DNA of 64,000 bases. Source: Microcella indica. Its GTDB lineage: Bacteria; Actinomycetota; Actinomycetes; Actinomycetales; Microbacteriaceae. Each line of letters begins with the position of its first letter. The first letter of the stretch is position 1. The notes below the pieces were generated by a model, which worked only from the letters and a program-made list of their open reading frames with translations, was not told the DNA's origin and made no database searches. The translations under genes and the position numbers were made by a program. Location: contig NZ_CP058670.1 in assembly GCF_013414345.1 (NCBI RefSeq), forward strand, positions 1,426,001 through 1,490,000. The letters are read 5' to 3'. Shown piece after piece: positions 43,344 to 52,373 of this stretch.

Positions 43344-43637
43344 CTACTGGGTGGGAGCCTGGTCGCCGATCGCGAAGCGCACGGCGCCCTCTTCGCTGAC
43401 CTGCGCGTCGAGCACCTTCTCGTCGAGCGCGACGGAGGCGTTCGACTCGAGGAAGACGCGCGCGGCTCCGGCCTCGACGACCTGGTCGCCGGGCTGCGGC
43501 TCGGGGGCGACGGCCACGGCGAACTCGGTCGACTGGGGGCCGCCGCTGTCGATGCGCAGGCCGGCGGTCTGCGGGTCGGCCTCGCGCGAGACGAGGTTCT
43601 CGATGACGGTGCTGGCGGTCGGGGTGAGAGTAAGCAT
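43344..43637 (-). CDS. HesB/IscA-like protein without cysteines
   Basis: 97 residues beginning MLTLTPTASTVIENLVSRE, followed by AGLRIDSGG, VEAGAARVFLESNASVALDEKVLDAQ in consecutive pieces and AVRFAI. The order of strands matches the HesB/IscA A-type carrier core, but there is no cysteine at all, whereas Fe-S carriers need three. It therefore cannot hold a cluster in the usual way. ATG follows AAAGGA with 6-base spacing. It is divergent from the GlcD-type oxidase gene. Cysteine-free HesB-like proteins are found in actinobacteria; the role is unknown. Confidence 0.8.
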   Translation of the reverse strand: MLTLTPTASTVIENLVSREADPQTAGLRIDSGGPQSTEFAVAVAPEPQPGDQVVEAGAARVFLESNASVALDEKVLDAQVSEEGAVRFAIGDQAPTQ

Positions 43638-43845
43638 GAAGGATCCTTTCGGCGGTGCGGTCGACGGACAGCGAGCCACGCTTCCGAGACTTGCCGCCGG
43701 GGTCAACCGCGGGGCCGGTTCTCCCAGGCCTCTCCCACGAAACGGTGGGGCGATTGTGCGGTCAGCCCGCGCGTGTCGCCGGTCATAGCAGGCACTCCCT
43801 CCCTGCCTGCGCCGACGACGTCGCGCGCTCGCGTACCATCGGCAC

Positions 43846-45201
43846 ATGGCCGATCTGCCTGCGCTCCTGCGCGCCGAGCTCGGCGACGCCGTCGTCACGG
43901 ACCCGGCGGCCCTCGAGGCGGCGCGCGGGGACTACTCGGGGCAGCGCAGCGACTCCGCGCCGCTCGCTATCGTCGAGGCGCGCACGGTCGCCGACGTGCA
44001 GACGGCGTTGCGCTTCGCCCACGCGCATCGGCTGCCCGTCGTGCCGCGCGGTGCGGGTACCGGGCTCACGGGCGGCGCGACGGCCTCGGCGGGGCAGCTC
44101 GTGGTCAGCACGAGCCGGCTCACGAGCATCCTCGAGATCAACACGGCCGACCAGCTCGCGGTCGTGCAGGCGGGCGTGCTCAACGCCGATCTGAGGCGCG
44201 CGGTCGAGCCACACGGACTCCTCTTCGCCCCCGACCCGGCGAGCAAGGAGATCTCGACGATCGGCGGCAACATCGCCACGAACGCAGGCGGGTTGCTGTG
44301 CGCAAAGTACGGCGTCACGCGCGAGTCTGTTCTCGGCCTGACGGTCGTGCTCGCCGACGGGTCGCTACTCGCGCTCGGGCACCGCACCGTCAAGGGAGTC
44401 ACGGGGCTCGACCTCACGGCACTCATGATCGGCAGCGAGGGCACGCTCGGCATCGTCGTCGACGCCACGGTGCGCCTGCTGCCGCTGCCGACGGGCAACC
44501 CCGCCACACTCAGCGCGACCTTCGTCGACGTCGTCGCGGCGGCGGCCGCCTCCTCCGGGATCACCGCCGCTCGCCTGCGGCCGGCGGCGATGGAGCTCAT
44601 CGACGCGCGTGCGCTGCACGGCATCCATGAGCACCTCGACCTGCCGAGGCCCGCGCCGGAGTCGGTGCAGCTGCTCGTGCAGTTCGACGGCGCCTCGGCC
44701 GCGGCCGATGCGGGGGTCGCGCTCGCGATCCTGCGCGAGCTCGGTGCGGAGGTCGCCATGACGATCGACGCGGAGGAGGGCGAGAGGATGCTCGCCGTGC
44801 GCCGCGCGTTCCACCCCGCCATGGCGGCCCGCGGCTCGGTGCTCATCGAGGACATCGCCGTGCCGCGCTCGGCGCTCCCGGCGATGGTCGCCGAGATCCG
44901 CGCCATCGAGGAGCGCTTCGGGCTCGAGATTCCCACCGTCGCGCACGCGGGCGACGGCAATCTGCACCCCAACCTCATCTACACGGGCGACACCGTGCCG
45001 GCCGAGATCTGGCAGTCGGCGGACGAGATGTTCCGTGCCGCGCTCGCCCTCGGCGGCACCCTCACCGGCGAGCACGGCGTCGGCACGCTCAAGCGGCGCT
45101 GGCTCGAAGAGGAGCTCGGCACGCCGCAGCTCGACCTGCAGCGCCGCATCAAGGAGGTCTTCGACCCGCTCGGCATCATGAACCCCGGGAAGGTCTTCTG
45201 A
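43846..45201 (+). CDS. FAD-linked 2-hydroxyacid oxidase (GlcD/D-lactate dehydrogenase type)
   Basis: 451 residues: FAD-binding PCMH domain with VVPRGAGTGLTGGATASAGQ, DPASKEISTIGGNIATNAGG and TGLDLTALMIGSEGTLGI, then the FAD-oxidase C-terminal domain with EIPTVAHAGDGNLHPNLIY and GEHGVGTLKRRWLEEELG, carrying the metal/substrate histidines. Likely oxidises D-lactate or glycolate and passes electrons to the quinone pool. No Fe-S domain is fused and no glcEF genes follow. ATG start. The 208-base spacer to the HesB-like gene holds two small inverted repeats (43734-43749 and 43788-43810). Confidence 0.92.
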   Translation: MADLPALLRAELGDAVVTDPAALEAARGDYSGQRSDSAPLAIVEARTVADVQTALRFAHAHRLPVVPRGAGTGLTGGATASAGQLVVSTSRLTSILEINTADQLAVVQAGVLNADLRRAVEPHGLLFAPDPASKEISTIGGNIATNAGGLLCAKYGVTRESVLGLTVVLADGSLLALGHRTVKGVTGLDLTALMIGSEGTLGIVVDATVRLLPLPTGNPATLSATFVDVVAAAAASSGITAARLRPAAMELIDARALHGIHEHLDLPRPAPESVQLLVQFDGASAAADAGVALAILRELGAEVAMTIDAEEGERMLAVRRAFHPAMAARGSVLIEDIAVPRSALPAMVAEIRAIEERFGLEIPTVAHAGDGNLHPNLIYTGDTVPAEIWQSADEMFRAALALGGTLTGEHGVGTLKRRWLEEELGTPQLDLQRRIKEVFDPLGIMNPGKVF

Positions 45202-45213
45202 CCGTCGGGCGGC

Positions 45214-45927
45214 TCAGGCGCGTCGGGCGACGTACACGCCGTTGCGCGAGGTGCCTTCGGTGAGCGGGTTCGCGAACTCGACCGTGTGACCCTCGACCGC
45301 CTCGAACACCTCGTGCAGCACGGCGAGGAACGACGCCTCGGGCGGGTCGTCCGACCACAGGGCGAAGACGCCGCCTGGGCGCAGGTGGCGCGCGAGCCGG
45401 CGCATCCCGTCGACCGTGTAGAGGTCGGCGTGGCTCGCGTCGAGCGTGAAGGTCGGCGTGTGGTCGACATCGAGCAGGATGGCGTCGAGCGCGGCCGGCA
45501 CGGTCGGCTCGGCGCCGGGCTCCCCGCGCATGACGGCGAAGAAGTCGGCGTGGACGAGCCGCGTGCGCGTGTCGCCGACGAGCGACTCGCTCACCGGCAG
45601 CAGGCGCTGCTCGTGCCAGCGGATGACCTCGGGCAGAGCATCCACGACGGCCAGGGTGCCCACGCGCCCGTCGGCCAGTGCCGTGACCGCCGTGTAGCCG
45701 AGGCCGAGGCCCCCCACGACGACGTCGAGCGGGCCGGCAGCCTCGACCGCGGCGAGTCCCAGCCGAGCGAGCTCCTCCTCGGCGACCGTGAAGAGGCTCG
45801 ACATGAGGTACTCCTCGCCGAGCTTGACCTCGTACACATCCGTGCCAGCGGCTGCGATGTGGCGGCGACGCAGCGTGAGCTCGCCCATGGGGGTCGACTC
45901 GTAGGCGAGCTCCTCGAAACGCAGCAT
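45214..45927 (-). CDS. Spermidine synthase-like methyltransferase-fold protein
   Basis: 237 residues beginning LRFEELAYESTPMGELTLRRR, with DVVVGGLGLGYTAVTAL (nucleotide loop), VVDALPEVIRWHE, DAILLDVDHTPTF and HLRPGGVFALWSDDPPE. This is the spermidine synthase-like Rossmann fold used by SpeE and by many uncharacterised actinobacterial relatives. The DDD-type polyamine-binding residues cannot be confirmed, so the substrate is open. The ATG lies inside a perfect 11-bp inverted repeat (45924-45958). It follows the ALDH gene by 40 bases. Confidence 0.85.
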   Translation of the reverse strand: MLRFEELAYESTPMGELTLRRRHIAAAGTDVYEVKLGEEYLMSSLFTVAEEELARLGLAAVEAAGPLDVVVGGLGLGYTAVTALADGRVGTLAVVDALPEVIRWHEQRLLPVSESLVGDTRTRLVHADFFAVMRGEPGAEPTVPAALDAILLDVDHTPTFTLDASHADLYTVDGMRRLARHLRPGGVFALWSDDPPEASFLAVLHEVFEAVEGHTVEFANPLTEGTSRNGVYVARRA

Positions 45928-45958
45928 GCCGCCCAGCCTACGGAGCCGGGCGGCATGC
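45924..45958 (-). terminator. Perfect inverted repeat between gabD and the speE-like gene, covering its start codon
   Basis: GCATGCCGCCC (45924-45934) and GGGCGGCATGC (45948-45958) form a perfect 11-bp stem with a 13-base loop. On the minus-strand transcript it starts 9 bases after the ALDH stop and its 3' arm contains the ATG of the next gene. It may act as terminator or attenuator, or hide the start codon. No U tract follows. Confidence 0.6.
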
Positions 45959-45967
45959 GGTGGACGA

Positions 45968-47341
45968 TCAGGCGATGCGGATCATCTTCTTGTTGACGAA
46001 CTCGTCGATGCCGAGAGTGCCCAGCTCGCGGCCCGAGCCGGAGCGCTTGATGCCGCCGAAGGGAAGCTCGGCGCTGTCGGCGAGCACGCAGTTGACGTAG
46101 ACCATGCCAGCCTCGATGCGGTCGGCGACGCGGGCCGCCTGCTGCTCGTCGGTCGTGAACAGGTACGAGCCGAGTCCGAAGGGCGTGTCGTTCGCGAGCT
46201 CGACCGCGGCGTCCTCGTCCGCCACGCGGAACACCTGGGCGACCGGCCCGAAGAACTCCTCGTAGTACGCGTCGTTGCCGGGCGCGACGCCCGTGAGCAC
46301 GGTGGGCGCGAAGAACGTGCCCTCGCGGGTGCCTCCCGTCGCGACCGTCGCACCGCCGGCGACCGCGCGCGTGACCTGGTCCTCGAGGTTCTCCGCGGCC
46401 GTCGACGACGAGAGCGGGCCGAGCGGGCCGCTGCCCTCACCCATGGGGTCGCTCGGCGAGACCTCCGCCATCGCGGCCGTGAACTTCTCCACGAACGCGT
46501 CGTACAGGTCGTCGATGACGATGAAGCGCTTGGCGCCGTTGCAGGACTGCCCGCTGTTGTCGAGGCGCGCGTCGACCGCCATCTGCACGGTCGCGTCGAG
46601 GTCGTCGGTGCTCAGCACGATGAAGGGGTCGCTGCCGCCGAGCTCGAGCACCACCTTCTTGAGGTGCCGCCCCGCCTGCTCGGCGACCGCGGCGCCGGCG
46701 CGCTCCGAGCCCGTGAGCGAGACGCCCTGCACGCGCGGGTCGGCGATGATGTCGGCCACCTGCTCGTTCGTCGCGTAGATGTTCGTGTACGCGCCGACCG
46801 GGAAGCCGGCGTCGGCGAAGATCTGGTGGATCGCGGCCGCCGACTCGGGGCACTGCGCGGCGTGCTTGAGCAGGATGGTGTTGCCGAGCATGAGGTTCGG
46901 GCCCGCGAAGCGCGCGACCTGGTAGTACGGGAAGTTCCACGGCATGATGCCGATGAGCACGCCCATGGGGCTCTTGCGGATGACCGCGGAGCCCTCGCTG
47001 CCCTCCGCCAGGTCGATCGGCTCGTCCTCGAGCAGCTCGGGGCCGTGGTCGGCGTAGTACTGGTAGATGTCTGCCGAGAAGTCGACCTCGCCGAGGGCGT
47101 CGCCGATCGGCTTGCCCATCTCGCGCACGATGATCTCGGCGAGGTGCTGACGGCGTTCGCGGTGCAGCTCGGCCACCTTCGTGATGAGGGCGGAACGGTC
47201 ATCCGGCGTCGTCGTGCGCGACCAGTCGCGGTAGGCGGCAGCAGCGCCGTCGACGGCCGCGGCGATGTCGGCGTCGCTCGCGGTCGGATACGTGGAGAGC
47301 GTCTCCCCGGTCGCGGGGTTGACGACTGCGTACTTGCTCAT
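45968..47341 (-). CDS. gabD: NAD(P)-dependent succinate-semialdehyde dehydrogenase
   Basis: Aldehyde dehydrogenase of 457 residues, the same length as mycobacterial GabD1. Catalytic Cys267 in NSGQSCNGAKRF, general base Glu233 in LELGGSDPF, MPWNFPYYQVARF for the oxyanion-hole Asn, SLTGSERAGAAVAEQA for NAD(P), and PFGGIKRSGSGRELG at the end. Substrate is inferred from closest family motifs; other short aldehydes are possible. ATG follows a GAGGAG site. It is divergent from GH92 (227-base spacer in which no gene or clear motif was seen). Confidence 0.92.
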   Translation of the reverse strand: MSKYAVVNPATGETLSTYPTASDADIAAAVDGAAAAYRDWSRTTTPDDRSALITKVAELHRERRQHLAEIIVREMGKPIGDALGEVDFSADIYQYYADHGPELLEDEPIDLAEGSEGSAVIRKSPMGVLIGIMPWNFPYYQVARFAGPNLMLGNTILLKHAAQCPESAAAIHQIFADAGFPVGAYTNIYATNEQVADIIADPRVQGVSLTGSERAGAAVAEQAGRHLKKVVLELGGSDPFIVLSTDDLDATVQMAVDARLDNSGQSCNGAKRFIVIDDLYDAFVEKFTAAMAEVSPSDPMGEGSGPLGPLSSSTAAENLEDQVTRAVAGGATVATGGTREGTFFAPTVLTGVAPGNDAYYEEFFGPVAQVFRVADEDAAVELANDTPFGLGSYLFTTDEQQAARVADRIEAGMVYVNCVLADSAELPFGGIKRSGSGRELGTLGIDEFVNKKMIRIA

Positions 47342-47568
47342 GAGGCTCCTCGTGGGTTCGCTCGGTGCACCTCGGGCCGCGCCGATGGGCGCGACGGTGG
47401 CGGCGGTGCACGCCTGGACAACAGCCTATGGCGCGGGTGCCGCGCATCGGAAGCCGACTGGCTCAGCATCCCCTGAACGTGCCCGTCGCACGATTCGTCA
47501 CGAGCCCGTAATCCGGGTGACACAGTGCGCTCGTAGCGTGAGGCCATGGCGAGACCGGGGCGGGCATC

Positions 47569-49809
47569 GTGATCGAGTGGGTCGACCCGTTCATCGGCAC
47601 GAGCGAGACGCGGCTTCCCGAGCGCACGGGCCTCGCGGCCTCCTGGTGGTCGCCCAAGCCGCAGATCGGCAACACCCACCCCGGGGCGACGCACCCCTTC
47701 GGCATGGTCTCGGCCTGCGCGTACTCTGGCGCCTACCCCACGGGATACGGGCAGTACGACCTCAGCACCGAGGGCCTGCCGCCCCGCCTCTACGACGAGC
47801 CCCTCGCGAGCGGCTTCACGCACTTCCAGCAGAGCGGCACGGGGGCGATTCGCAAGTACTACAACTACTTCCGCGTCACGCCCATGCTCGAGCCGCTCGA
47901 CGCGCTCGGCCGCTCGTGGTCGGTGAGCGACGAGGAGGCCTCCCCCGGCCGCTACGCCGCCACGCTCGGCTCCGGCGTGCGCGCCGAGCTCACGGTGGGG
48001 CCCAAGAGCGCCGTGCACCGCTATACCTTCCCCCGGCACCGCGACGCGCGCCTCGTGATCGACTTCTCGCTCGGCGGCCTCGCCATCCCGCACGGCGAGA
48101 CGATTCCGCTGCGCGCCCAGCTGCACTCCATCGCCCCCGGCGTCGCGCAGGGCGAGATCGTCGTGGAGGGCACGCCGCTCGCCGTGCACATCGAGTGCGA
48201 TGCGCGGCACTGGCGGCAGCTGCTCTGGTACGACCGACGGCTCATGCACGGCGGCACGCGCCTCGACTTCGACTCGATACGCCCCACGACCCTGCGCTCC
48301 TTCGGGCTCATGTGGGCGGGACCCGTGAGCGAGGGTGAGACGATCGAGCTGCGTTTCGGCTTCTCGATGCGCGGCGTCGAGCAGGCCGAGCGCAACCTGC
48401 GCGCCGACTGCGGCGACGGGCCCGCCCGCTTCGCCGACCGGCACGAGGCGACCGAGCAGACCTGGCGCGAGCACCTCGGTCGCATCGAGGTCGCCACGCC
48501 GAGCGCCGAGCGCCGCACGGTCTTCTCGACGGCGCTCTACCACTCGCTCATCAAGCCGAGCCTCGCCCTGAACGAGAGCCCGTTCTGGCCGGTCGACGGC
48601 CCCTTCGCCTTCGACATCAGCACCATGTGGGACATCTACCGCACGCAACTGCCGCTCATCACGACGCTCTTCCCCGAGCGCAGCGTCGAGCTCGCGAACG
48701 CCATGCTCACGATCTGCGCCGAGGAGGGAAACTTCCCGATCGGGTACCGCATGGCGAAGGGCAGCGACCGGTTCTCGCGGCAGGCGAGCGCGCTCGCGCA
48801 CACCTTCCTCGCCGACCTGAACCAGCTGGGCCTGCCCGGCATCGACTGGGACTGGGCCCTCGTGCACATGCACAACGACCTGCGGCGCACCTACGGGGAG
48901 GACTTCCTGCAGCGCGGCATCGTCGACCCCGTGAGCCACACCCTCGACCTCGCGTTCGGCTACTGGTGCACGGCCCGCGTCGCGCAGAGCCTCGGCGACA
49001 CCGCGCTCGTCGAGGAATTCGCCCCGCTCGCCGAGCGCTGGCGCACCGCGTTCGACCCCGCGACAGGGCTACTGCGCGACTCGACCTTCTACGAAGGCAC
49101 GACGTGGAACTACTCGTTCCGCCTCCTGCACGACATGGCCTCCCGCATCGCCGACGTCGGCGGCGACGACGCCTTCGTCGCGCTCCTCGACCGGTTCTTC
49201 GGCATCGGTGCACCGCCAGCGGCTCAGCCGGGCCTCGCGCCGAGCCTCGAGGAGCTCGCGGCGGGGTACGCCCTCGGGCGCTTCGAGGGCCTCAACAACG
49301 AGCCAGACATGGAGGCGCCGTGGGCGTACCACTACGCCGGCCGCCCCGACCGCACGGCTGAGATCGTGCACGCTGCGGTGCACCAGCAGTTCGGTATCGG
49401 GCCCGGCGGTCTGCCCGGCAACGACGACTCCGGCGGCCTGAGCTCGTGGTACGTATGGGCCTCGCTCGGCCTCTTCCCCGTCGCCGGCCAGAACCTGCTG
49501 CTGCTCAGCACCCCCTCGTTCGAGGAGGCGACGCTCGATCTGGGTGACGCACGCTTCGAGATCGTCACGCGCGGATTTCGTGAGCCGCATCGGGATGCCC
49601 CACCGCAGTACGTGCAGGGCGTGCAGCTCGACGGCGCGAGCCTCGAGCGGCCCTGGCTCACGGGTCACGAACTGCACCGCGGCGGCCAGCTCGTGGTGCA
49701 GCTCGGTGATGCTCCGAGCGCCTGGGGCACGAGCATCCGGCCGCCGTCTCTGCCGCACCCCGCCCACGTACCGACGCCCGCCGACCACCCTCGAAGGAGC
49801 ACCTCATGA
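47569..49809 (+). CDS. GH92 family alpha-mannosidase, apparently cytosolic
   Basis: 746-residue glycoside hydrolase. GH92 landmarks: N-terminal WVDPFIGTSETR, GNTHPGATHPFGMVSACAYS, GFTHFQQSG, then FDISTMWDIYRTQLPLITTLF, EGNFPIGYRM, NNEPDMEAPWAYHYAGRP (acid region) and PGNDDSGGLSSWYVWASLGLFP (base region with the DD). Known members are Ca-dependent exo-alpha-mannosidases. Unlike most, there is no signal peptide: the protein starts MIEWVDPFIG, and the GTG start has only a weak site. Its stop overlaps the next glycosyltransferase start (ATGA), so the two work as a pair. Confidence 0.9.
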   Translation: MIEWVDPFIGTSETRLPERTGLAASWWSPKPQIGNTHPGATHPFGMVSACAYSGAYPTGYGQYDLSTEGLPPRLYDEPLASGFTHFQQSGTGAIRKYYNYFRVTPMLEPLDALGRSWSVSDEEASPGRYAATLGSGVRAELTVGPKSAVHRYTFPRHRDARLVIDFSLGGLAIPHGETIPLRAQLHSIAPGVAQGEIVVEGTPLAVHIECDARHWRQLLWYDRRLMHGGTRLDFDSIRPTTLRSFGLMWAGPVSEGETIELRFGFSMRGVEQAERNLRADCGDGPARFADRHEATEQTWREHLGRIEVATPSAERRTVFSTALYHSLIKPSLALNESPFWPVDGPFAFDISTMWDIYRTQLPLITTLFPERSVELANAMLTICAEEGNFPIGYRMAKGSDRFSRQASALAHTFLADLNQLGLPGIDWDWALVHMHNDLRRTYGEDFLQRGIVDPVSHTLDLAFGYWCTARVAQSLGDTALVEEFAPLAERWRTAFDPATGLLRDSTFYEGTTWNYSFRLLHDMASRIADVGGDDAFVALLDRFFGIGAPPAAQPGLAPSLEELAAGYALGRFEGLNNEPDMEAPWAYHYAGRPDRTAEIVHAAVHQQFGIGPGGLPGNDDSGGLSSWYVWASLGLFPVAGQNLLLLSTPSFEEATLDLGDARFEIVTRGFREPHRDAPPQYVQGVQLDGASLERPWLTGHELHRGGQLVVQLGDAPSAWGTSIRPPSLPHPAHVPTPADHPRRSTS

Positions 49810-51089
49810 CCGATTCGTTGCGCCGCCTCGTCATCGTCGTGCGGGCAGATCCGGTCATCTGCGGCCACTCCGTGGAGGCGCGCAACCTCGCCGAAGCTGC
49901 CCTGCTGCGCGGCTTCACCGAGGTGCGCATCGTCACGTGGCCGCTCGAGCAGCTCGAGCGCAGCGGCCTGCCGCTCAAGCCTGCCGAGAGCATCACGCCG
50001 TACAGCCCCGGCATCACCGTCGAGCGGCCCGACGATGTCGGCGACTACAAGGTCATCGACGGGCGCTACCTGGCCGGCATCACCGGGCGCCTCGTCGAGC
50101 TATTCACCGACGGCGTGCCGACCGTGTGCATGTCGCTCTACCTGAGCCCGCACACCCTCGCGGTCTCCGACGCCGTGCGCGTCGCCTGGAGCACGGGCCT
50201 GCCCGTCGACGTGACGACGATCGCCGAGGCGGTCGGCAGCGATGTGACGAACGTCGTGCGCAGCTGCGTCGAGTCCGGCCAGTACGGCGCGGCGGCGCAC
50301 GTGCTCGCGAGCTACCTCAGCAGCGACCGGTGCGTCGCCGTCTCGGAGTACACGCGCGACCTCATCGTCGACTCGGCGAGCCTCATCGACGAGCGCCACG
50401 GCACGAGCTTCGCGCAGCAGTGCCGCGAGCGCATCACGATCTCGTACCCCGCGATCGACACGAGCGCGTACCTCGAGCTCGATGAGGGCGAGCTCGAGCG
50501 CCGGCTGGCCGCGCGCGGCCTCGCTCGAGACGGCTACGTGCTGTTCCTCTCGCGCCTGACGAAGGCGAAGGGCGTCGACGACCTCATCGCGGGCTTCGCA
50601 CGCAGTCGCGCCCACGCGGGGCTCACGCTCGTCATCGCGGGCCGCGGGCCGGAGGAGGCGGCGCTGCGCGAGGCCGCAGCACGCTCGGGGGTCGCCGACC
50701 GCATCGTCTTCGCGAACGATGTCTCCGACACCGAGAAGCCCTACCTCATGGCCGGGTGTGCCGCCTACGTGCTGCCCAGCAAGCCGCGCCCCGAGTTCGT
50801 CGAGACCTTCGGCATCGCGCTCGCCGAGGCGATGCTCGCCGGGTCGGGCCCCGTCATCACGGCCGACACGGGCGGCATCATCGAGGCGGTCGGCGACACG
50901 GCGATGATCGTGCCGGTCGATGACCCGGATGCGATCGCGGCCGCGATCGACCGCGCCGTGCTCGAGCTCACCGCGGAGGAGCGCCGGGAGTGGTCGCGCC
51001 GCGCCCGCGACTACGCGCTGCAGTTCGACCGGCTCGCGGTGTTCGACAAGCTCTTCGACGGGCTCGTCGTCGATCGCGTGCCGGGCTGA
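49806..51089 (+). CDS. GT4-type glycosyltransferase
   Basis: 427 residues, GT-B fold. N-terminal domain with ADPVICGHSVEARNLAEAALLRGF; C-terminal Rossmann domain with VLFLSRLTKAKGVDDLIAGF, LVIAGRGPEE and the EX7E-containing PRPEFVETFGIALAEAMLAG followed by GPVITADTGGIIEAVGD, typical of retaining GT4 enzymes using UDP-, GDP- or ADP-sugars. Donor and acceptor unknown. ATG overlaps the GH92 stop, so a glycan cycle of synthesis and trimming by the pair is possible. It converges with the M20 gene. Confidence 0.9.
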   Translation: MTDSLRRLVIVVRADPVICGHSVEARNLAEAALLRGFTEVRIVTWPLEQLERSGLPLKPAESITPYSPGITVERPDDVGDYKVIDGRYLAGITGRLVELFTDGVPTVCMSLYLSPHTLAVSDAVRVAWSTGLPVDVTTIAEAVGSDVTNVVRSCVESGQYGAAAHVLASYLSSDRCVAVSEYTRDLIVDSASLIDERHGTSFAQQCRERITISYPAIDTSAYLELDEGELERRLAARGLARDGYVLFLSRLTKAKGVDDLIAGFARSRAHAGLTLVIAGRGPEEAALREAAARSGVADRIVFANDVSDTEKPYLMAGCAAYVLPSKPRPEFVETFGIALAEAMLAGSGPVITADTGGIIEAVGDTAMIVPVDDPDAIAAAIDRAVLELTAEERREWSRRARDYALQFDRLAVFDKLFDGLVVDRVPG

Positions 51090-51114
51090 GCGCCGAGCTG
51101 AGCGACAGCAGTCG

Positions 51115-52308
51115 TCAGCGGCAGACTTGTCGGATCGTGCCCTCGATGACGTCGGTGAGGGCGACCACGGAGGCGGCGTCGGCCCACTCGAGGTCAGCGT
51201 GCGCTCCCCCGCCGTCGGCACCGATGACGACGCACGGAATGCCCGCCTCCTGCACGAGGCGCGCATCCGTCCAGAACGGCTCCCCCCGCAGCCGCGCCGG
51301 GCGGCCAAGAGCGCGCTCGACCTGCTCCGCCACTGTGGCGACAATCGCCGAGTCGGGCTCGACGGCAAAAGCCGCTCGCGCCACCTGACGGCGCACGGCG
51401 CCGAGCGCGCCGGGCACGCGCGCGACGGCGCTCGCGGCGAGGTCGTGCAGCTGCTGCTCGACAGCGTCGAGGTCGTCGCCGGGGAGGGTGCGGCGCTCTA
51501 CGGTGAGCACGCAGCGGTCGGCGACCGTGGCTTCATCGGTGCCACCGGAGATCGTGGAGACCCGCACGGTGCCGTGCCCCAGCAGCGGATGCGGCGGGGT
51601 GCTCGCAAGCTCGGCACGCATGTCGTCGAGCCCGCGCAGGAACGCGCCGGCCGCCGCGATCGCGTCGACACCCTGCTCGGGCATCGAGCCGTGGGCGGCG
51701 ACCCCGGCGAACTCCACCGTGAACCACGCGAACCCGCGGTGGGCGACGGTCAGCTCGAGGGCGGAGGGCTCGACGACGATGCCCGCCGCCGGTCGCACGC
51801 CGGTCGCGGCGAGGTGGGCGAGGGTCTCGAGAGTGCCGTTGCTGCCGAACTCCTCGTCGGCGACGAGCGTGAGCACGGCATCCCCGCGCAGGGCGCCGTC
51901 GGCGAGGGCGCGCGCGGCGGCGCCTATGACGGCAGCGACGCCACTCTTCGTGTCGAAGGCGCCGCGGCCCACCACCCGCTCCGCGTCGTCGACCGTCTCG
52001 CGCGCGCCCGAGAACGGGTCGCCGTCGTAGCCCGCGACTCCGACGGTGTCGAGGTGGCCGTTGAGCAGGAGCGTCGCGCCGCCTCCGGTGCCGCGCGCGA
52101 TCGCGACGAGAGAGGGATGCCCGGCTCGGGTTTCGAGGCGTGTCACCTCGAGGCCGTGGTCGGTGAGCCACGCGGCGCACCAGTCGGCGATCGCCGACTC
52201 CCCCGCTCCCCCGGGCACGAGGTCGCTGTTGACGGAGTCGATCGCGATGAGCTGCGCGAGCACCTCGAGGGCGTCGAGCGAGGCGGGGGCGGCGGGCGTG
52301 TGGCTCAC
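51115..52308 (-). CDS. M20 family metallopeptidase (ArgE/DapE/CPG2-like)
   Basis: About 397 residues, zinc amidohydrolase. Motifs: LLLNGHLDTVGV with the first metal His and the Asp two residues on, GRGAFDTKSGVAAVIGAA with the bridging Asp, LVADEEFGSNGTLETLA with the catalytic Glu pair, and a dimerisation domain. The substrate (N-acyl amino acid or small peptide) cannot be told; in ArgE-like enzymes it would give acetylornithine deacetylation, and argG is present elsewhere in the window but not linked. GTG 52308 is used; TTG 52317 is an alternative, and neither has a clear ribosome site. Confidence 0.9.
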   Translation of the reverse strand: MSHTPAAPASLDALEVLAQLIAIDSVNSDLVPGGAGESAIADWCAAWLTDHGLEVTRLETRAGHPSLVAIARGTGGGATLLLNGHLDTVGVAGYDGDPFSGARETVDDAERVVGRGAFDTKSGVAAVIGAAARALADGALRGDAVLTLVADEEFGSNGTLETLAHLAATGVRPAAGIVVEPSALELTVAHRGFAWFTVEFAGVAAHGSMPEQGVDAIAAAGAFLRGLDDMRAELASTPPHPLLGHGTVRVSTISGGTDEATVADRCVLTVERRTLPGDDLDAVEQQLHDLAASAVARVPGALGAVRRQVARAAFAVEPDSAIVATVAEQVERALGRPARLRGEPFWTDARLVQEAGIPCVVIGADGGGAHADLEWADAASVVALTDVIEGTIRQVCR

Positions 52309-52373
52309 GCGAGCCAAGCGTAGACGGCGGGCCGCCCGAGCGGGCGCAGTGCGGCGCCTCTACTCTGGAGGGC

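Noticed and set aside
43734-43810. Two small inverted repeats in the spacer between the HesB-like and GlcD-type genes
   Set aside because: Stems of only 5 and 7 bp in very GC-rich DNA are expected by chance; no link to a known operator was seen.
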